From Thiotrichaceae bacterium (lineage in GTDB: Bacteria; Pseudomonadota; Gammaproteobacteria; Beggiatoales; Beggiatoaceae), in assembly GCA_028688145.1 (NCBI GenBank), contig JAQTYU010000009.1, forward strand, positions 1-64,000: DNA of 64,000 nucleotides, in the 5' to 3' direction. This document shows positions 8,522 to 18,204 of this stretch, in pieces. Position numbers and translations under genes: made by a program. Numbering within the stretch: the stretch's first letter is position 1; the number at the start of each line of letters is the position of its first letter. The notes beneath the pieces were generated by a model, which did no database searches, was not told the DNA's origin, and saw only the letters and a list, made by a program, of their open reading frames with translations.

Positions 8522-8989
8522 CTATTTTTTCGCTTTATATTCAGGAAATTCCGCAAATACATCTCTGATATAGTGTGATTTCCACAGCGTAAATAACAAC
8601 GCCAAATCGGTGTATAAAAACACCAAACTCAGTTCATCAAAATGCGTCCAGCCAATGAGCGTGTATCCCACAATCATCAACACATCTAAAATCAAACCGC
8701 CCGCGATTAATTTTTGCCCATTTTTCCACAACCAACGGGCTGTTTTTCCTGAACTCGGGACGCGCCGCAAAGTGACAAACAGCAGCGCAATTGCGGGGAG
8801 CGAAGTTGCCCAAAATCCTAAATCAAAACAGCTATGTGCCAATTTTTGCAGGGCAGGCGATGGAATCACGTTGGGTAATAACAAAATCCCGATATATTTC
8901 AGGGTATAAACCATGATTAACGTAAGGTAAGTACGGATTTTTAAAACGTTGTCTTCGTTGAAATCGTCTGGGGTATAAATCATGCTCAT
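8522..8989 (-). CDS. Inner-membrane protein, DUF2919-like
   Basis: About 155 residues with four predicted hydrophobic segments and an N-terminal YTPDDFNEDNVLKI block, similar in layout to the DUF2919/YfeZ family. It lies directly downstream of ilvA: a TTG at 8998 would overlap the ilvA stop, while the ATG at 8989 is preferred. Neither has a good Shine-Dalgarno, so coupling to ilvA translation is likely. The function is unknown. Confidence 0.65.
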   Translation of the reverse strand: MSMIYTPDDFNEDNVLKIRTYLTLIMVYTLKYIGILLLPNVIPSPALQKLAHSCFDLGFWATSLPAIALLFVTLRRVPSSGKTARWLWKNGQKLIAGGLILDVLMIVGYTLIGWTHFDELSLVFLYTDLALLFTLWKSHYIRDVFAEFPEYKAKK

Positions 8990-8994
8990 TGTGT

Positions 8995-10518
8995 TCAACT
9001 CAAAAATAAACGATACGCAGGGTTATCTAATTCTTGCCAATAAGGGTAGGCAATTTTGTCTAAAAATGCCTTGAAATTGGGCATTTCATCATCAGGCACT
9101 TGAATTCCCACTAAAACTCGTCCATACGCCGCGCCATGATTGCGATAGTGGAACATGCTGATATTCCAGCGTGAACCCATTTCTGTCAGAAAATGTAGCA
9201 ACGCGCCGGGACGCTCGGGAAATTCAAAACGATAGATTTTCTCATGCAGCATTTGTTGCGCATGTCCGCCCACCATATAGCGAATATGCACTTTTGCCAT
9301 TTCATTATCGGTCATATCTAACACGGGATACGATTTTTCGCGTAATTTCTCAATTAAACGTTCTTTTTCTGCTGCACCTTCATTCAAGCGCACGCCGACA
9401 AAAACATGGGCATTTTTGCTATCGGCATAACGATAATTGAATTCGGTAATTGCCCGTTGTCCGATGGTGTGGCAGAAAGTGCGGAAACTGCCAGGGGCTT
9501 CGGGAATGGTGACGGCGATTAAGGCTTCGCGGCGTTCCCCGATTTCAGTGCGTTCCGTGACATAGCCGAGGCGGTCGAAATTGACGTTTGCACCGCTGGC
9601 GATGGTGACTAAATTCTTGCCTTCGCATTTTTCACGGGCAATATAACGTTTTAAACCTGCTAAAGCCAACGCGCCCGCCGGTTCAGTCACGGTGCGGGTG
9701 TCGTCAAAAATGTCTTTGATGGCGGCGCAGATTTCGTCCGTGCTGACCAAAATCACTTCATCGACGTATTCGCGGCAAATCTCAAATGGCAATTTCCCGA
9801 TTTGGCGCACGGCGACCCCGTCGGCAAAAATCCCGACTTGTTCTAAAATTACCCGTTCACCCGCTTTTAACGCGGCGTGCAAGGTGGGCGCGTCTTCGGG
9901 TTCTACGCCAATAATTTTGATTTCAGGGCGCAAATATTTGACATAAGCGGCAACGCCTGCAATTAAGCCGCCGCCACCCACGGGGATGAAAATCGCTTCT
10001 AAATCTTGGCTGTGTTGGTGCAAGATTTCCATGCCAATCGTGCCTTGTCCTGCAATTACGTATTCGTCATCGTAGGGCGCGATGTAACTTAAGCCTAGTT
10101 TTTCAACCAGTTCCAAGGCGTGACGACTGGCATCGTCATAAGCTGAGCCGTGTAAAATCACTTCGACAAATTCGCCGCCAAAACTGCGCACGGCGTTGAC
10201 TTTGATTTCTGGCGTGGTTTTGGGCATGACGATAATTGCGTGAATTTCCAATTTTGCGGCGGCAAGGGCGACACCTTGGGCGTGATTGCCTGCGGAGGCG
10301 GTAATGACACCTTTTTGCAGTAACTCTTTGGGCAGATTGGCAATTTTGTTATACGCGCCACGAATTTTGAAGGAAAACACGGGCTGCATGTCTTCACGTT
10401 TTATCCAAACGTGGTTATTGAAGCGTCGCGATAAGTTTTTCGCATAATCAAGACGGGTATTTTCTGCTACGTCGTAAACACGCGCTTGCAGGATTTTTTT
10501 GATGTAGTTGGTTAGCAT
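8995..10518 (-). CDS. ilvA: Threonine ammonia-lyase, biosynthetic
   Basis: A 507-residue PLP enzyme that converts L-threonine to 2-oxobutanoate, the first step of isoleucine synthesis. The catalytic PLP lysine lies in FSFKIRGAYNK near residue 50. Also visible are the substrate loop ASAGNHAQG and the phosphate-binding VGGGGLIAG. The C-terminal third (about 330-507) holds two ACT-like regulatory domains that bind isoleucine and valine in this family. This marks the biosynthetic rather than the catabolic (TdcB) enzyme. The length is close to E. coli IlvA (514). Confidence 0.95.
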   Translation of the reverse strand: MLTNYIKKILQARVYDVAENTRLDYAKNLSRRFNNHVWIKREDMQPVFSFKIRGAYNKIANLPKELLQKGVITASAGNHAQGVALAAAKLEIHAIIVMPKTTPEIKVNAVRSFGGEFVEVILHGSAYDDASRHALELVEKLGLSYIAPYDDEYVIAGQGTIGMEILHQHSQDLEAIFIPVGGGGLIAGVAAYVKYLRPEIKIIGVEPEDAPTLHAALKAGERVILEQVGIFADGVAVRQIGKLPFEICREYVDEVILVSTDEICAAIKDIFDDTRTVTEPAGALALAGLKRYIAREKCEGKNLVTIASGANVNFDRLGYVTERTEIGERREALIAVTIPEAPGSFRTFCHTIGQRAITEFNYRYADSKNAHVFVGVRLNEGAAEKERLIEKLREKSYPVLDMTDNEMAKVHIRYMVGGHAQQMLHEKIYRFEFPERPGALLHFLTEMGSRWNISMFHYRNHGAAYGRVLVGIQVPDDEMPNFKAFLDKIAYPYWQELDNPAYRLFLS

Positions 10519-10539
10519 TCGTTTCTTATAAACAGGGAG

Positions 10540-11661
10540 TTAGGGTAATGTTTTATTTCTGTCATTGCTAGTAATGGTAACACTACCCGCAGGCAGTCCA
10601 AGGGTTTTAAACAACTTTTTAACAAATGCCATTCCAGCATCAAAACTATAATTCACAGAAATATATTGGTGATTGCTGAGTAAACGATAAGCCATTGTCG
10701 GATTTCTATCTTGTTTGGGAATGAACTTTAAGGCTTTATCTTGTTTAAATGTTAAACAGGTTTCTGCCACAGCCTCAGAAATATTAGCGAGTGAAGATAA
10801 ATTAACTTTCATTTCTCCAAAGCTGACAGTGTAGAAATTCTTTGTCGGATTGACATTAATTCCTCCAGCATTTCTTTGAACGCCTTGTAGTTTTTCATAA
10901 AGCACTTGCCAAACGCTCAACGATTCTTCAGTTGCTTGGGGCGTTATCTGCGTAATTGGGGCGGCTTGTATTTCCACAAGGGGCATATTTTTGGGAAATA
11001 GTAAGGCTAATATTTGTGTAAGCTGCTTGGTTGCAAAAGCTTTGTTTTCTGCTGCCAACTCGTAACGAATCGCCAATCTTACGCCGCGTTCATCATTGGG
11101 AAACTCGGGGTCACGTAACAAAATTGATTTTAATTCTTCAGTAATTTTAATCAGTTGCACTTGCTCTGCAACACGCTGATTGGCATCCTCTGCTTTCCAC
11201 AAGATTGGATTGAGCAAAGCACTGAGAAACTCGCCTGCGCGTGGTTCAAGCAGATTTAAAACTAAAGCGACTTTTTTCGCTGCCTCTTGCTCTAAAATAT
11301 TATTATCCAAGAAAATCCATTGCTTACCACTGGTTAGAATCGCCCAGCGCAAACCCAAAGCATTCACATAATTAAGGGCTTGAACTTTTTCGCTGTCGCT
11401 CAGTTCTTTCCCCAAGGCTTTGGCTTCAATAATAAACTTATCTTTTTCTTCAAAACAGACAGTAAAATCAGGAACATAAGAATTTTTACCCCCGCTATTT
11501 TTTTCTGGAAACACTTCAAAAGGATTCCAAATATTAAACCCTGCCATTTTTAACAAAGGCAAAATTATCGCCTGACAAGTTTGCGCCTCATTCAAATTTC
11601 TTTGTTCCCATACTGGCAAGGCTTTAATAATAGCAGCCACCGCGTTTTGAAAATTTTCCAT
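10540..11661 (-). CDS. Orphan HsdR-N-type (PD-(D/E)xK) nuclease-domain protein
   Basis: A 373-residue protein. The N-terminal part (about 15-140) matches the type I restriction HsdR N-terminal nuclease layout. It shows an NEAQT..I..LL...GF lead-in, then PDFTV with the metal-binding Asp, then the FIIEAKALG E-x-K motif, then YVNALGLRWAILTSG. The C-terminal half (about 230-373) has no recognised domain. There are no HsdM, HsdS or helicase motifs in or beside it. Such stand-alone proteins may be solitary nucleases or conflict-system components. The promoter and start at ATG 11661 are unremarkable. Confidence 0.7.
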   Translation of the reverse strand: MENFQNAVAAIIKALPVWEQRNLNEAQTCQAIILPLLKMAGFNIWNPFEVFPEKNSGGKNSYVPDFTVCFEEKDKFIIEAKALGKELSDSEKVQALNYVNALGLRWAILTSGKQWIFLDNNILEQEAAKKVALVLNLLEPRAGEFLSALLNPILWKAEDANQRVAEQVQLIKITEELKSILLRDPEFPNDERGVRLAIRYELAAENKAFATKQLTQILALLFPKNMPLVEIQAAPITQITPQATEESLSVWQVLYEKLQGVQRNAGGINVNPTKNFYTVSFGEMKVNLSSLANISEAVAETCLTFKQDKALKFIPKQDRNPTMAYRLLSNHQYISVNYSFDAGMAFVKKLFKTLGLPAGSVTITSNDRNKTLP

Positions 11662-11721
11662 TTATGATTCCTGTAACTTTAAAAGTTCTAATTAATCTGA
11701 GTTCGGGATAAGAAACACTGG

Positions 11722-11811
11722 TAGTAGGGTGGAATAGCGTAGCGTATTCCACCATGAAGCGTGATAGCTCTGGGGGGATGGTGGAATACGCTACGCTATT
11801 CCACCCTACTA
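11722..11811. repeat. Inverted repeat of self-complementary arms
   Basis: Arms at 11722-11754 and 11779-11811 are inverted copies around a 24-base spacer. Each arm is itself nearly palindromic (TGGAATAGCGTAGCGTATTCCA). The same type of TAGGGTGG/CCACCCTA palindrome recurs at 14602-14626. This marks a dispersed palindromic repeat family. Confidence 0.75.
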
Positions 11812-11974
11812 GGTTTTTAAAACCTAGCAGGTCTTACGAAACTACAACCCCATTATAAAGATTTCAAGCCTAAACTCACCCCATTTTCCCACAAAAATCG
11901 AGCAATTCACCCAAGCATTTCGCCCCGTCAACACAGGCAAAACCACACCCCCCAAATTTATAATAAGTATCTCT

Positions 11975-12004
11975 TTGTTTTTTCTGATAAGAACTTGCTA
12001 TAAT
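11975..12004 (+). promoter_or_regulatory. Putative sigma-70 promoter for rpsO-pnp
   Basis: A perfect TATAAT at 11999-12004 is preceded by TTGTTT at 11975-11980 with an 18-base spacer. It gives a leader of about 90 bases before rpsO. Confidence 0.6.
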
Positions 12005-12099
12005 ACGCAGTTCCTACAAACGATTATCACTTGTTCAAACCCTGTGAAAACGTTACAATTGTAGGTTTAACCGAAACATGATTGATTGGAGAGTAATGT

Positions 12100-12366
12100 A
12101 TGTTAACCGTAGAAGCGAGACAACAAATCATTGAAAAATTTAAACGTTCTCCGAACGACACGGGGTCGACGGAAGTACAAGTAGCTTTATTGTCAGCCAA
12201 TATTGACAGCTTAGGCCAACACTTCAAGACGCACCGTAAAGATTTTCACTCACGCCGTGGCTTATTACACATGGTAAACCAACGTCGCAGCCTGCTCGAT
12301 TATCTGAAAAGAACTGAATTACCCCGTTATCAAGACCTGATCAGCAAGCTTGGTTTACGTCGCTAA
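12100..12366 (+). CDS. rpsO: 30S ribosomal protein S15
   Basis: An 88-residue S15 with the conserved [29 protein letters not shown] and [13 protein letters not shown] blocks that bind the 16S rRNA central domain. TTGGAGAG lies just upstream of ATG 12100. It is 68 bases before pnp, the conserved rpsO-pnp order of gammaproteobacteria. Confidence 0.98.
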   Translation: MLTVEARQQIIEKFKRSPNDTGSTEVQVALLSANIDSLGQHFKTHRKDFHSRRGLLHMVNQRRSLLDYLKRTELPRYQDLISKLGLRR

Positions 12367-12434
12367 TGATTTATTTTCGGCTTATTGTTTGCCACACAGT
12401 GCACGTTTTACCCACGGCGGTTTAAGGAATCTCA

Positions 12435-14519
12435 ATGCTCTATACAAAAACATTTCAGTACGGTCAGCACAGCGTCACGCTTGAGACAGGCGAAATTGCG
12501 CGCCAAGCCACAAGCGCAGTCATGGCTAGCATGGGAGATACGGTAGTCCTAGTCACTGTCGTAGCAAATAAGGAGCCGAGCAATAAAGATGGCGATTTCT
12601 TTCCCCTCACTGTTGATTATCAAGAACGTAGCTATGCCGCAGGACGTATTCCCGGCAGTTACTTTAAACGCGAAGGGCGACCTTCTGAAAAAGAAACCCT
12701 CACTTCCCGTTTAATTGACCGCCCAATACGCCCGCTGTTCCCCGAAGGTTTCACCAACGAAGTCCAAGTGATTGCGACGGTATTATCTTTAGACCCACAA
12801 ATTGATCCTGATATTCCTTCCTTATTAGGCGCATCTGCGGCATTTGCCTTGTCAGGTTTACCCTTTATGGGACCGATTGGGGCAGCCCGCGTGGGTTACG
12901 TCAATAACGAATATGTCCTGAACCCCACCGCTAAACAACTCGAGCAATCGGCTTTAGATTTGGTGGTTGCAGGCACGAATTCCGCAGTATTAATGGTCGA
13001 ATCTGAAGCCAAAGAACTCAGCGAAGAAATCATGCTGGGTGCGGTGTTATTCGGTCATGAACAAATGCAAATTGTGATCACAGCGATCAACGAATTAGCA
13101 CAACAATGCGCCAAACCTTCATGGAATTGGGAAGCCGCGCCGAAAAACCTTGCCTTAGCCACCGCTGTTGCGGAAGCTGCTGAAAACGATTTGCGCCAAG
13201 CCTATCAAATCCGTGAAAAATTAGTGCGCGGTACACGCGTTGCTGAATTATTCAAACAAGTAGTTGAAAGCTTAACCGCAGGCGATGCGCCCCAATGGAG
13301 CGAATCCCAAGTTAAATCGGCTTTGGTGAATTTGGAAAGCCGTATTGTGCGTAACAATGTGTTAGACGGCATCCGTATCGACGGACGCGACACCCGCACG
13401 GTGCGCCCAATCACGGTTCGCACGGGCGTATTGCCCCGTACCCACGGTTCTGCTTTATTCACCCGTGGCGAAACCCAAGCTTTAGTGGTCACCACGCTGG
13501 GCACGGAACGCGATTCTCAATTAGTCGATGCTTTAGAAGGCGAACGTAAAGATGGCTTTATGCTGCATTACAATTTCCCGCCCTACTGCGTTGGGGAAAC
13601 GGGACGTGTAGGCAGCCCGAAACGTCGCGAAATCGGACACGGTCGTTTAGCGCGTCGCGGGGTTCAACCCGTGATGCCTAAATTAGATACCTTCCCTTAT
13701 GCCGTGCGTGTGGTTTCTGAAGTCACTGAATCCAATGGTTCAAGTTCAATGGCTTCCGTTTGCGGCGCAAGTTTGGCGTTGATGGATGCAGGCGTGCCGA
13801 TTAAAGCCCCTGTGGCTGGGATTGCGATGGGCTTGATTAAAGAAGCCGATAAATTCGTGGTTCTGACCGACATCATGGGCGATGAAGATCATTTAGGCGA
13901 CATGGACTTTAAAGTGGCGGGCACGAGTCAAGGTATCACCGCGCTGCAAATGGACATCAAGATTGACGGCATTACCCGTGAAATCATGGAAGTCGCTTTG
14001 GCTCAGGCTAAAGATGGGCGTTTACATATTCTCGGGATTATGGGCGCATCTATCGCTACGCCTCGTGAAGAAATGTCTAAGCACGCGCCTAGAATTATTA
14101 CTTTCCGCATTAAACCTGACAAAATTCGTGATGTTATCGGCAAAGGCGGCGCAGTTATCCGCTCAATTACTGAAGAAACGGGCGCAATGGTCGACATCAA
14201 TGATGAAGGCGTGGTGAAAATTGCGGCTGTGGATTATGAAGCAGGTCAAGAAGCGCGTCGCCGTATTGAAGCGATTACCGCTGATGTTGAAGTGGGCATG
14301 ATTTACGAAGGGAAAGTTGCAAAGCTCATGGAATTTGGGGCATTTGTAACGGTGTTGCCGGGTAAAGATGGCTTGGTGCACATTTCTGAAATTTCTCATG
14401 AACGGGTGAAAACGGTCAGCGATAAGTTGACCGAAGGTCAAACCGTGCGTGTGAAAGTTTTAGAAATCGATAAGCAAGGGCGTATTCGTTTGAGCATGAA
14501 GGCTCTCGAAGAAGTTTAA
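12435..14519 (+). CDS. pnp: Polyribonucleotide nucleotidyltransferase (PNPase)
   Basis: A 694-residue 3'-5' phosphorolytic exoribonuclease and degradosome component. The order is RNase PH-like core 1 (about 10-145), a helical linker, and core 2 (about 315-545, including [15 protein letters not shown] and [12 protein letters not shown] catalytic motifs). A KH domain (IGKGGAVI, about 560-610) and an S1 domain ([18 protein letters not shown] onward, about 620-692) follow. The length is typical. The terminator after it (14545) suggests that rpsO-pnp form the whole unit. Confidence 0.98.
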   Translation: MLYTKTFQYGQHSVTLETGEIARQATSAVMASMGDTVVLVTVVANKEPSNKDGDFFPLTVDYQERSYAAGRIPGSYFKREGRPSEKETLTSRLIDRPIRPLFPEGFTNEVQVIATVLSLDPQIDPDIPSLLGASAAFALSGLPFMGPIGAARVGYVNNEYVLNPTAKQLEQSALDLVVAGTNSAVLMVESEAKELSEEIMLGAVLFGHEQMQIVITAINELAQQCAKPSWNWEAAPKNLALATAVAEAAENDLRQAYQIREKLVRGTRVAELFKQVVESLTAGDAPQWSESQVKSALVNLESRIVRNNVLDGIRIDGRDTRTVRPITVRTGVLPRTHGSALFTRGETQALVVTTLGTERDSQLVDALEGERKDGFMLHYNFPPYCVGETGRVGSPKRREIGHGRLARRGVQPVMPKLDTFPYAVRVVSEVTESNGSSSMASVCGASLALMDAGVPIKAPVAGIAMGLIKEADKFVVLTDIMGDEDHLGDMDFKVAGTSQGITALQMDIKIDGITREIMEVALAQAKDGRLHILGIMGASIATPREEMSKHAPRIITFRIKPDKIRDVIGKGGAVIRSITEETGAMVDINDEGVVKIAAVDYEAGQEARRRIEAITADVEVGMIYEGKVAKLMEFGAFVTVLPGKDGLVHISEISHERVKTVSDKLTEGQTVRVKVLEIDKQGRIRLSMKALEEV

Positions 14520-14544
14520 GTCTCGCGCTTTTGATTTAATAATG

Positions 14545-14580
14545 AATCCCTCCTTTGAAGAAAGGGGGGATTTGTTTTTT
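14545..14580 (+). terminator. Rho-independent terminator after pnp
   Basis: AATCCCTCCTTT and AAAGGGGGGATT form the stem around GAAG, followed by TTGTTTTTT. Confidence 0.8.
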
Positions 14581-14601
14581 CGCGGGTTGGTTTTTTTGAA
14601 A

Positions 14602-14626
14602 GTAGGGTGGGCAATGCCCACCCTAC
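14602..14626. repeat. Perfect 25-base palindrome
   Basis: GTAGGGTGGGCA and TGCCCACCCTAC are complementary around a single central base. It resembles the arms at 11722-11811, so it probably belongs to a dispersed palindromic repeat family. It could also act as a second terminator after pnp. Confidence 0.7.
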
Positions 14627-14805
14627 AGAACTGATTTATTACCGCCTAAACATTTTTCTTATCCCGAACTTAGGTTCATGATAAACTTTAATTGTGATAC
14701 GACATACTTTACATGGAAAATTCAATAAGTTAGAATCCACAACTTTATTAAATGTATTAATGTCAAAATTTGAATTATCTACAATAAAATGATTTTGAGG
14801 TCACA

Positions 14806-15723
14806 ATGATAAAAACTACATACGGTGAATTTGATGGTAATAAATGGGAAGCTGTTTGTCAGATTTGTTTTAAGCATAAATATGAAAAAGATAGTTACCA
14901 AGAAATAAAAGCCTCCCCAGGTGATTATGGTATTGAAGGCTTTACGCGTAAGGGGGATGCTTTTCAATGTTATTGTCCTGACAATGAATATACACAAGAT
15001 GAATTACATAACAAAATCCGTGATAAAATAACAACAGATTTAAGAAAATTAGATAAATATCAAAAGGAACTTAAATCAAAATTGAATGGTACAAAAATAA
15101 AACGTTGGATATTTGTAACACCTGATTATCAAAAAAATCAGATAATTGACCATTGTGCAAAAAAATCTCAAGAATACCGTCTTTTAAAACTAGATATTCT
15201 TGATGATGATTTCGATGTTTTAATTTATGATGCTGATTATTATGCAGAATATATACCTGTTGCTTTAAATTCTATTGGCGAAAAACTTTGCATTGCACCC
15301 GATAAAAAAACAGATGAAGATATTAAAGCTTTTGAAGCTTCAGGTTCTACACAAGCTAAAAATATTATCAATAAAGCCATTTGCATTATTGATAATGCAT
15401 CTCTAGGAGATAAATCAGCCAGTTTAGCTTACACTTATATTTCACAATATTTAAGTGGATACGGTATTCTTCATAATCTGCAAAAAAAATATGGTAAATC
15501 TTACGAAAAATATTTAAGAAATATCTCTGAAATGGAAGAGCAATTGGAACAAAAAAGAATTTTCCATGAATCCACAAACAAGGACTTTATCAAAAATATT
15601 TTTTCAGAGGTTTCTCAGAGAATTAATAGTGAATTTGGGGAGCTGGAACAAACCACAAAAAATCGTTTATCTTGTTATGTTATTGCATCATGGTTAGCGG
15701 ATTGTCCATTAAGGTTCGATTGA
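14806..15723 (+). CDS. ABC-3C effector: restriction-endonuclease-like N-terminus plus C-terminal coupling domain
   Basis: A 305-residue AT-rich gene and the first of three. Residues about 1-75 contain a WEAVCQICF helix, then PGDYGIEGF followed by FQCYCPD. This is the order expected of a PD-(D/E)xK/Mrr-like fold, with Asp then Q-x-Y in place of the usual (D/E)xK. A YIPVAL-type boundary comes at about 145, and the helical C-terminal part resembles the coupling domain of ABC-three-component systems. The third gene encodes the DUF3732 ATPase, which supports the call. Nuclease activity is inferred. The Lys is not obvious, so the fold could be catalytically degenerate. Confidence 0.65.
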   Translation: MIKTTYGEFDGNKWEAVCQICFKHKYEKDSYQEIKASPGDYGIEGFTRKGDAFQCYCPDNEYTQDELHNKIRDKITTDLRKLDKYQKELKSKLNGTKIKRWIFVTPDYQKNQIIDHCAKKSQEYRLLKLDILDDDFDVLIYDADYYAEYIPVALNSIGEKLCIAPDKKTDEDIKAFEASGSTQAKNIINKAICIIDNASLGDKSASLAYTYISQYLSGYGILHNLQKKYGKSYEKYLRNISEMEEQLEQKRIFHESTNKDFIKNIFSEVSQRINSEFGELEQTTKNRLSCYVIASWLADCPLRFD

Positions 15724-15725
15724 TT

Positions 15726-16166
15726 ATGAAATTTGTTAAAAGAGCAATACCCTTACCTGCTAATTACCGTTTTTTTTACCAACTGGCAATTTTTCTGCTG
15801 ATACTAGAGTTTTCATGCCCAAAAAATAAAGGGGTATCCACTCTTAAGCTTCAGCTTTTAGCATGGGCATTGCGTGATAATGAGGGGAATGAAGCATTAG
15901 AAAAAGTTATTAAAGAAAAAAGTAAAAAAGATTTTAATTTTTGGGCATTAGACCCTGCTTTAAATCGGGCTACTAAATTTGCTTTAGCTGATGGATTTCT
16001 TGTATTAGAAAAAGAGAAGTTTATGTATACAGAAAAAGGAAAATCCGTACTTCAGTTTATTTTAGATAATGAAATATTTACTCAAGAAAAATCAATACTA
16101 AAGGGTATTGGAAAATCAATTACTGAAACATTCATAACATCATTACTAAAAAAAGACGATGCTTAA
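15726..16166 (+). CDS. ABC-3C middle component
   Basis: A 146-residue small protein. The start ATG at 15726 comes 2 bases after the effector stop, which excludes upstream in-frame starts inside the effector gene. It has a hydrophobic first half (FYQLAIFLLILEF) and a winged-helix-like second half (ATKFALADGFLVLEKEKFMYTEKGK). Middle components of ABC-three-component systems link effector and ATPase, and they are small and poorly conserved. The assignment rests on position and the helix-turn-helix-like pattern. Its last 8 bases overlap the ATPase gene. Confidence 0.65.
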   Translation: MKFVKRAIPLPANYRFFYQLAIFLLILEFSCPKNKGVSTLKLQLLAWALRDNEGNEALEKVIKEKSKKDFNFWALDPALNRATKFALADGFLVLEKEKFMYTEKGKSVLQFILDNEIFTQEKSILKGIGKSITETFITSLLKKDDA

Positions 16167-18204
16167 TATCACAGCCATTCGTATTACAACTTATACAGCT
16201 CAAGGGTCGTTCATATTTGAAACTGATTTTAGAACTGGCTTGAACATTATCAGAGGAGATAATGCCAAAGGTAAGAGTACCTTAGTGCAGTCTATTTTCT
16301 ACGCGCTTGGACAAGAAGAGCTATTGGGTGGAAAAAACTCCAAAGTAATGCAAAGTTGTTTAAGAAAGCAAATTCGTGATGATGAAGATAATGAAATAAC
16401 TGTACATGGTTCATCAATAGAACTACAAATATCAAATGGTGTCAATGAGGTTACTTTGAAGAGGTCTGTCAGTTTAGGTGATAAGGATGACAGACTAATT
16501 GAAGTCATATTTGGTGCTGCCTTATCAGATAAAACAGTAGTCTTTAAAAAAGAACCAAAGTATCTTCACGATGCTGGTGGCGCAACTAATCCTGAATATG
16601 GATTTCATAAATGGCTTGAAGATTTTCTCGGATGGGAGTTACCTTCAATATATTCATTTGGTGAAAAAGAAACCAAACTATATTGTCAGCTAGTATTTCC
16701 AGCATTTTTAATAGAACAAAAACTAGGTTGGTCTAATTATTTAGCAACCTCGCCTTATTTTAGTATAAAAAACCCAAAAAAGAGAGCAATCGAATTTTTA
16801 TTGCAGCTCGATATTTCAGAATTTGAAAGAAAGAAAAGAGCTTATGAAGCAAAATTAGAAGAATATAAAAAAATGTGGCAATCCATATATGACGAAATAA
16901 GGTATATGGTAAGTTCTAACTCAATTGATATTGAAGGGATTAACCGTTCCCCTCATGTCGATTTTAACTCAAATAATGCTAATTTGATTGTGAAAAAAGA
17001 AACTCAATATACTTTATTAAATTATATTGAGCATATGAAGCAAATTTTGCAGATTAAACAATCTGTTGATATTCCAACAAATGCAGAAGCTAACGTTCAT
17101 TTACGTCAGAAGCTAGAAGAAACTCAACAAGAACTACAAAATCTCGTAGATGAGGAAGAACAACTGCAAGGCAGTTTATCTATTGAGCATATCCAAAAGA
17201 AAGAGATAACAGGAAGTTTACAAGAAATAGAGAAGGACATTGAAAAAAATGAAGGTGCATTGAAAGTACAAAAATTTGGGGCTGATAATCTAGATTCATG
17301 TATGGCACATGACATTTGCCCAACTTGTAAACAAGAAATCAAAGATGCTTTGTTGCCCCTAGATATTCATGCTATTCCAATGGATATAACAGATAACATA
17401 AAATATATAAAAGAACAGAAAAAGATATTTTCTGCTTACATCGATAGTATAAATAACACTATGATTTTAATAAGAAATAGCTTGAAAAGCAATAGGAAAT
17501 TTCAAGAAGAAAAGATAGAAGAAATAAAAAACATTAGAGTGCAATTAATTGCTGATCCTAGATTACCTTCTCTGATCGAGATAAGAGAGCAAATTAGGCT
17601 TGAAGAAGAGATAAAAAAACTTCAGGGTTATTTGGAATTTTTTAATGAAAAACTTCTAAAAATTAGTGAATTATCTGAAAAATATAACTTAGAGTGTGCT
17701 GAATATAAAAACTTACCTAAGAAAGGGCTGTCGGAAAAAGATAAAGAGAAGCTCCACTCCTTTACGCTCATCTTTACAGCGCTTTTAAACAAATTTAATT
17801 TCCAAAGTTGTAGTATAAAACACATCAGAATTTCAGAAGAGACTTACTTCCCAATTATTGATTCGCTTGAACTATTGAATGAAACCTTACGCAATGATTC
17901 ATCAGGCAGTGATTTTACTCGCGTCATGTGGGCATATACATTAGGGTTATACTTAACCAGCAAAGAATATAATGCTAACCATCCTGCATTTATACTGTTA
18001 GATGAACCTTCTCAACATTCAATTTCAAACAAAAGTACTTGGCAACTATTTAATTATTTGAGTCAATTGTCATGTCAGACTATTGTCGCAGATTCATTTA
18101 ATAATAGTAATCAAGTTTTTGAAGAGACTACTCACAATATTAACTGTCACTTGATTAAGTTTGAAGGTAGATTGTTAAAAAACCTAGCTAATCGGGGTTT
18201 GTAA
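16159..18204 (+). CDS. ABC-3C ATPase (DUF3732, Rad50/SMC-like)
   Basis: A 681-residue protein. The Walker A motif is RGDNAKGKSTLVQS near residue 34. Long coiled-coil arms (about 210-560) surround a zinc-hook-like CPTCKQE near residue 393. An ABC signature-like SSGSDFTRVMWAYTLG is near 580, and Walker B is FILLDEPSQHS near 615. The layout matches DUF3732 ATPases of ABC-three-component conflict systems, which are thought to sense invading nucleic acid or replication structures and license the effector. It overlaps the middle-component gene by 8 bases (ATGCTTAA). Base composition is clearly more AT-rich than pnp upstream, consistent with horizontal acquisition. Confidence 0.82.
   Translation: MLNITAIRITTYTAQGSFIFETDFRTGLNIIRGDNAKGKSTLVQSIFYALGQEELLGGKNSKVMQSCLRKQIRDDEDNEITVHGSSIELQISNGVNEVTLKRSVSLGDKDDRLIEVIFGAALSDKTVVFKKEPKYLHDAGGATNPEYGFHKWLEDFLGWELPSIYSFGEKETKLYCQLVFPAFLIEQKLGWSNYLATSPYFSIKNPKKRAIEFLLQLDISEFERKKRAYEAKLEEYKKMWQSIYDEIRYMVSSNSIDIEGINRSPHVDFNSNNANLIVKKETQYTLLNYIEHMKQILQIKQSVDIPTNAEANVHLRQKLEETQQELQNLVDEEEQLQGSLSIEHIQKKEITGSLQEIEKDIEKNEGALKVQKFGADNLDSCMAHDICPTCKQEIKDALLPLDIHAIPMDITDNIKYIKEQKKIFSAYIDSINNTMILIRNSLKSNRKFQEEKIEEIKNIRVQLIADPRLPSLIEIREQIRLEEEIKKLQGYLEFFNEKLLKISELSEKYNLECAEYKNLPKKGLSEKDKEKLHSFTLIFTALLNKFNFQSCSIKHIRISEETYFPIIDSLELLNETLRNDSSGSDFTRVMWAYTLGLYLTSKEYNANHPAFILLDEPSQHSISNKSTWQLFNYLSQLSCQTIVADSFNNSNQVFEETTHNINCHLIKFEGRLLKNLANRGL

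Larger units (their letters stand above)
11662..12099. other. Intergenic region with repeat remnants and the rpsO promoter
   Basis: This 438-base stretch has no credible gene. It holds a CTGAGTTCGGGATAAG motif (11697-11712) resembling an IS end found elsewhere in the window, and a large inverted repeat (11722-11811). A GGTTTTTAAAACCTAGCAGG hairpin follows (about 11812-11831), then the promoter described separately. Confidence 0.6.

Noticed and set aside
13205..14441. Long open frames antisense to pnp
   Set aside because: They are shadows of the strongly coding sense strand, with no starts, ribosome sites or protein-like composition.
11697..14671. Composite transposon carrying rpsO-pnp
   Set aside because: Only short end-like motifs, no transposase at either end, and an essential conserved operon inside; treated as solo IS ends.
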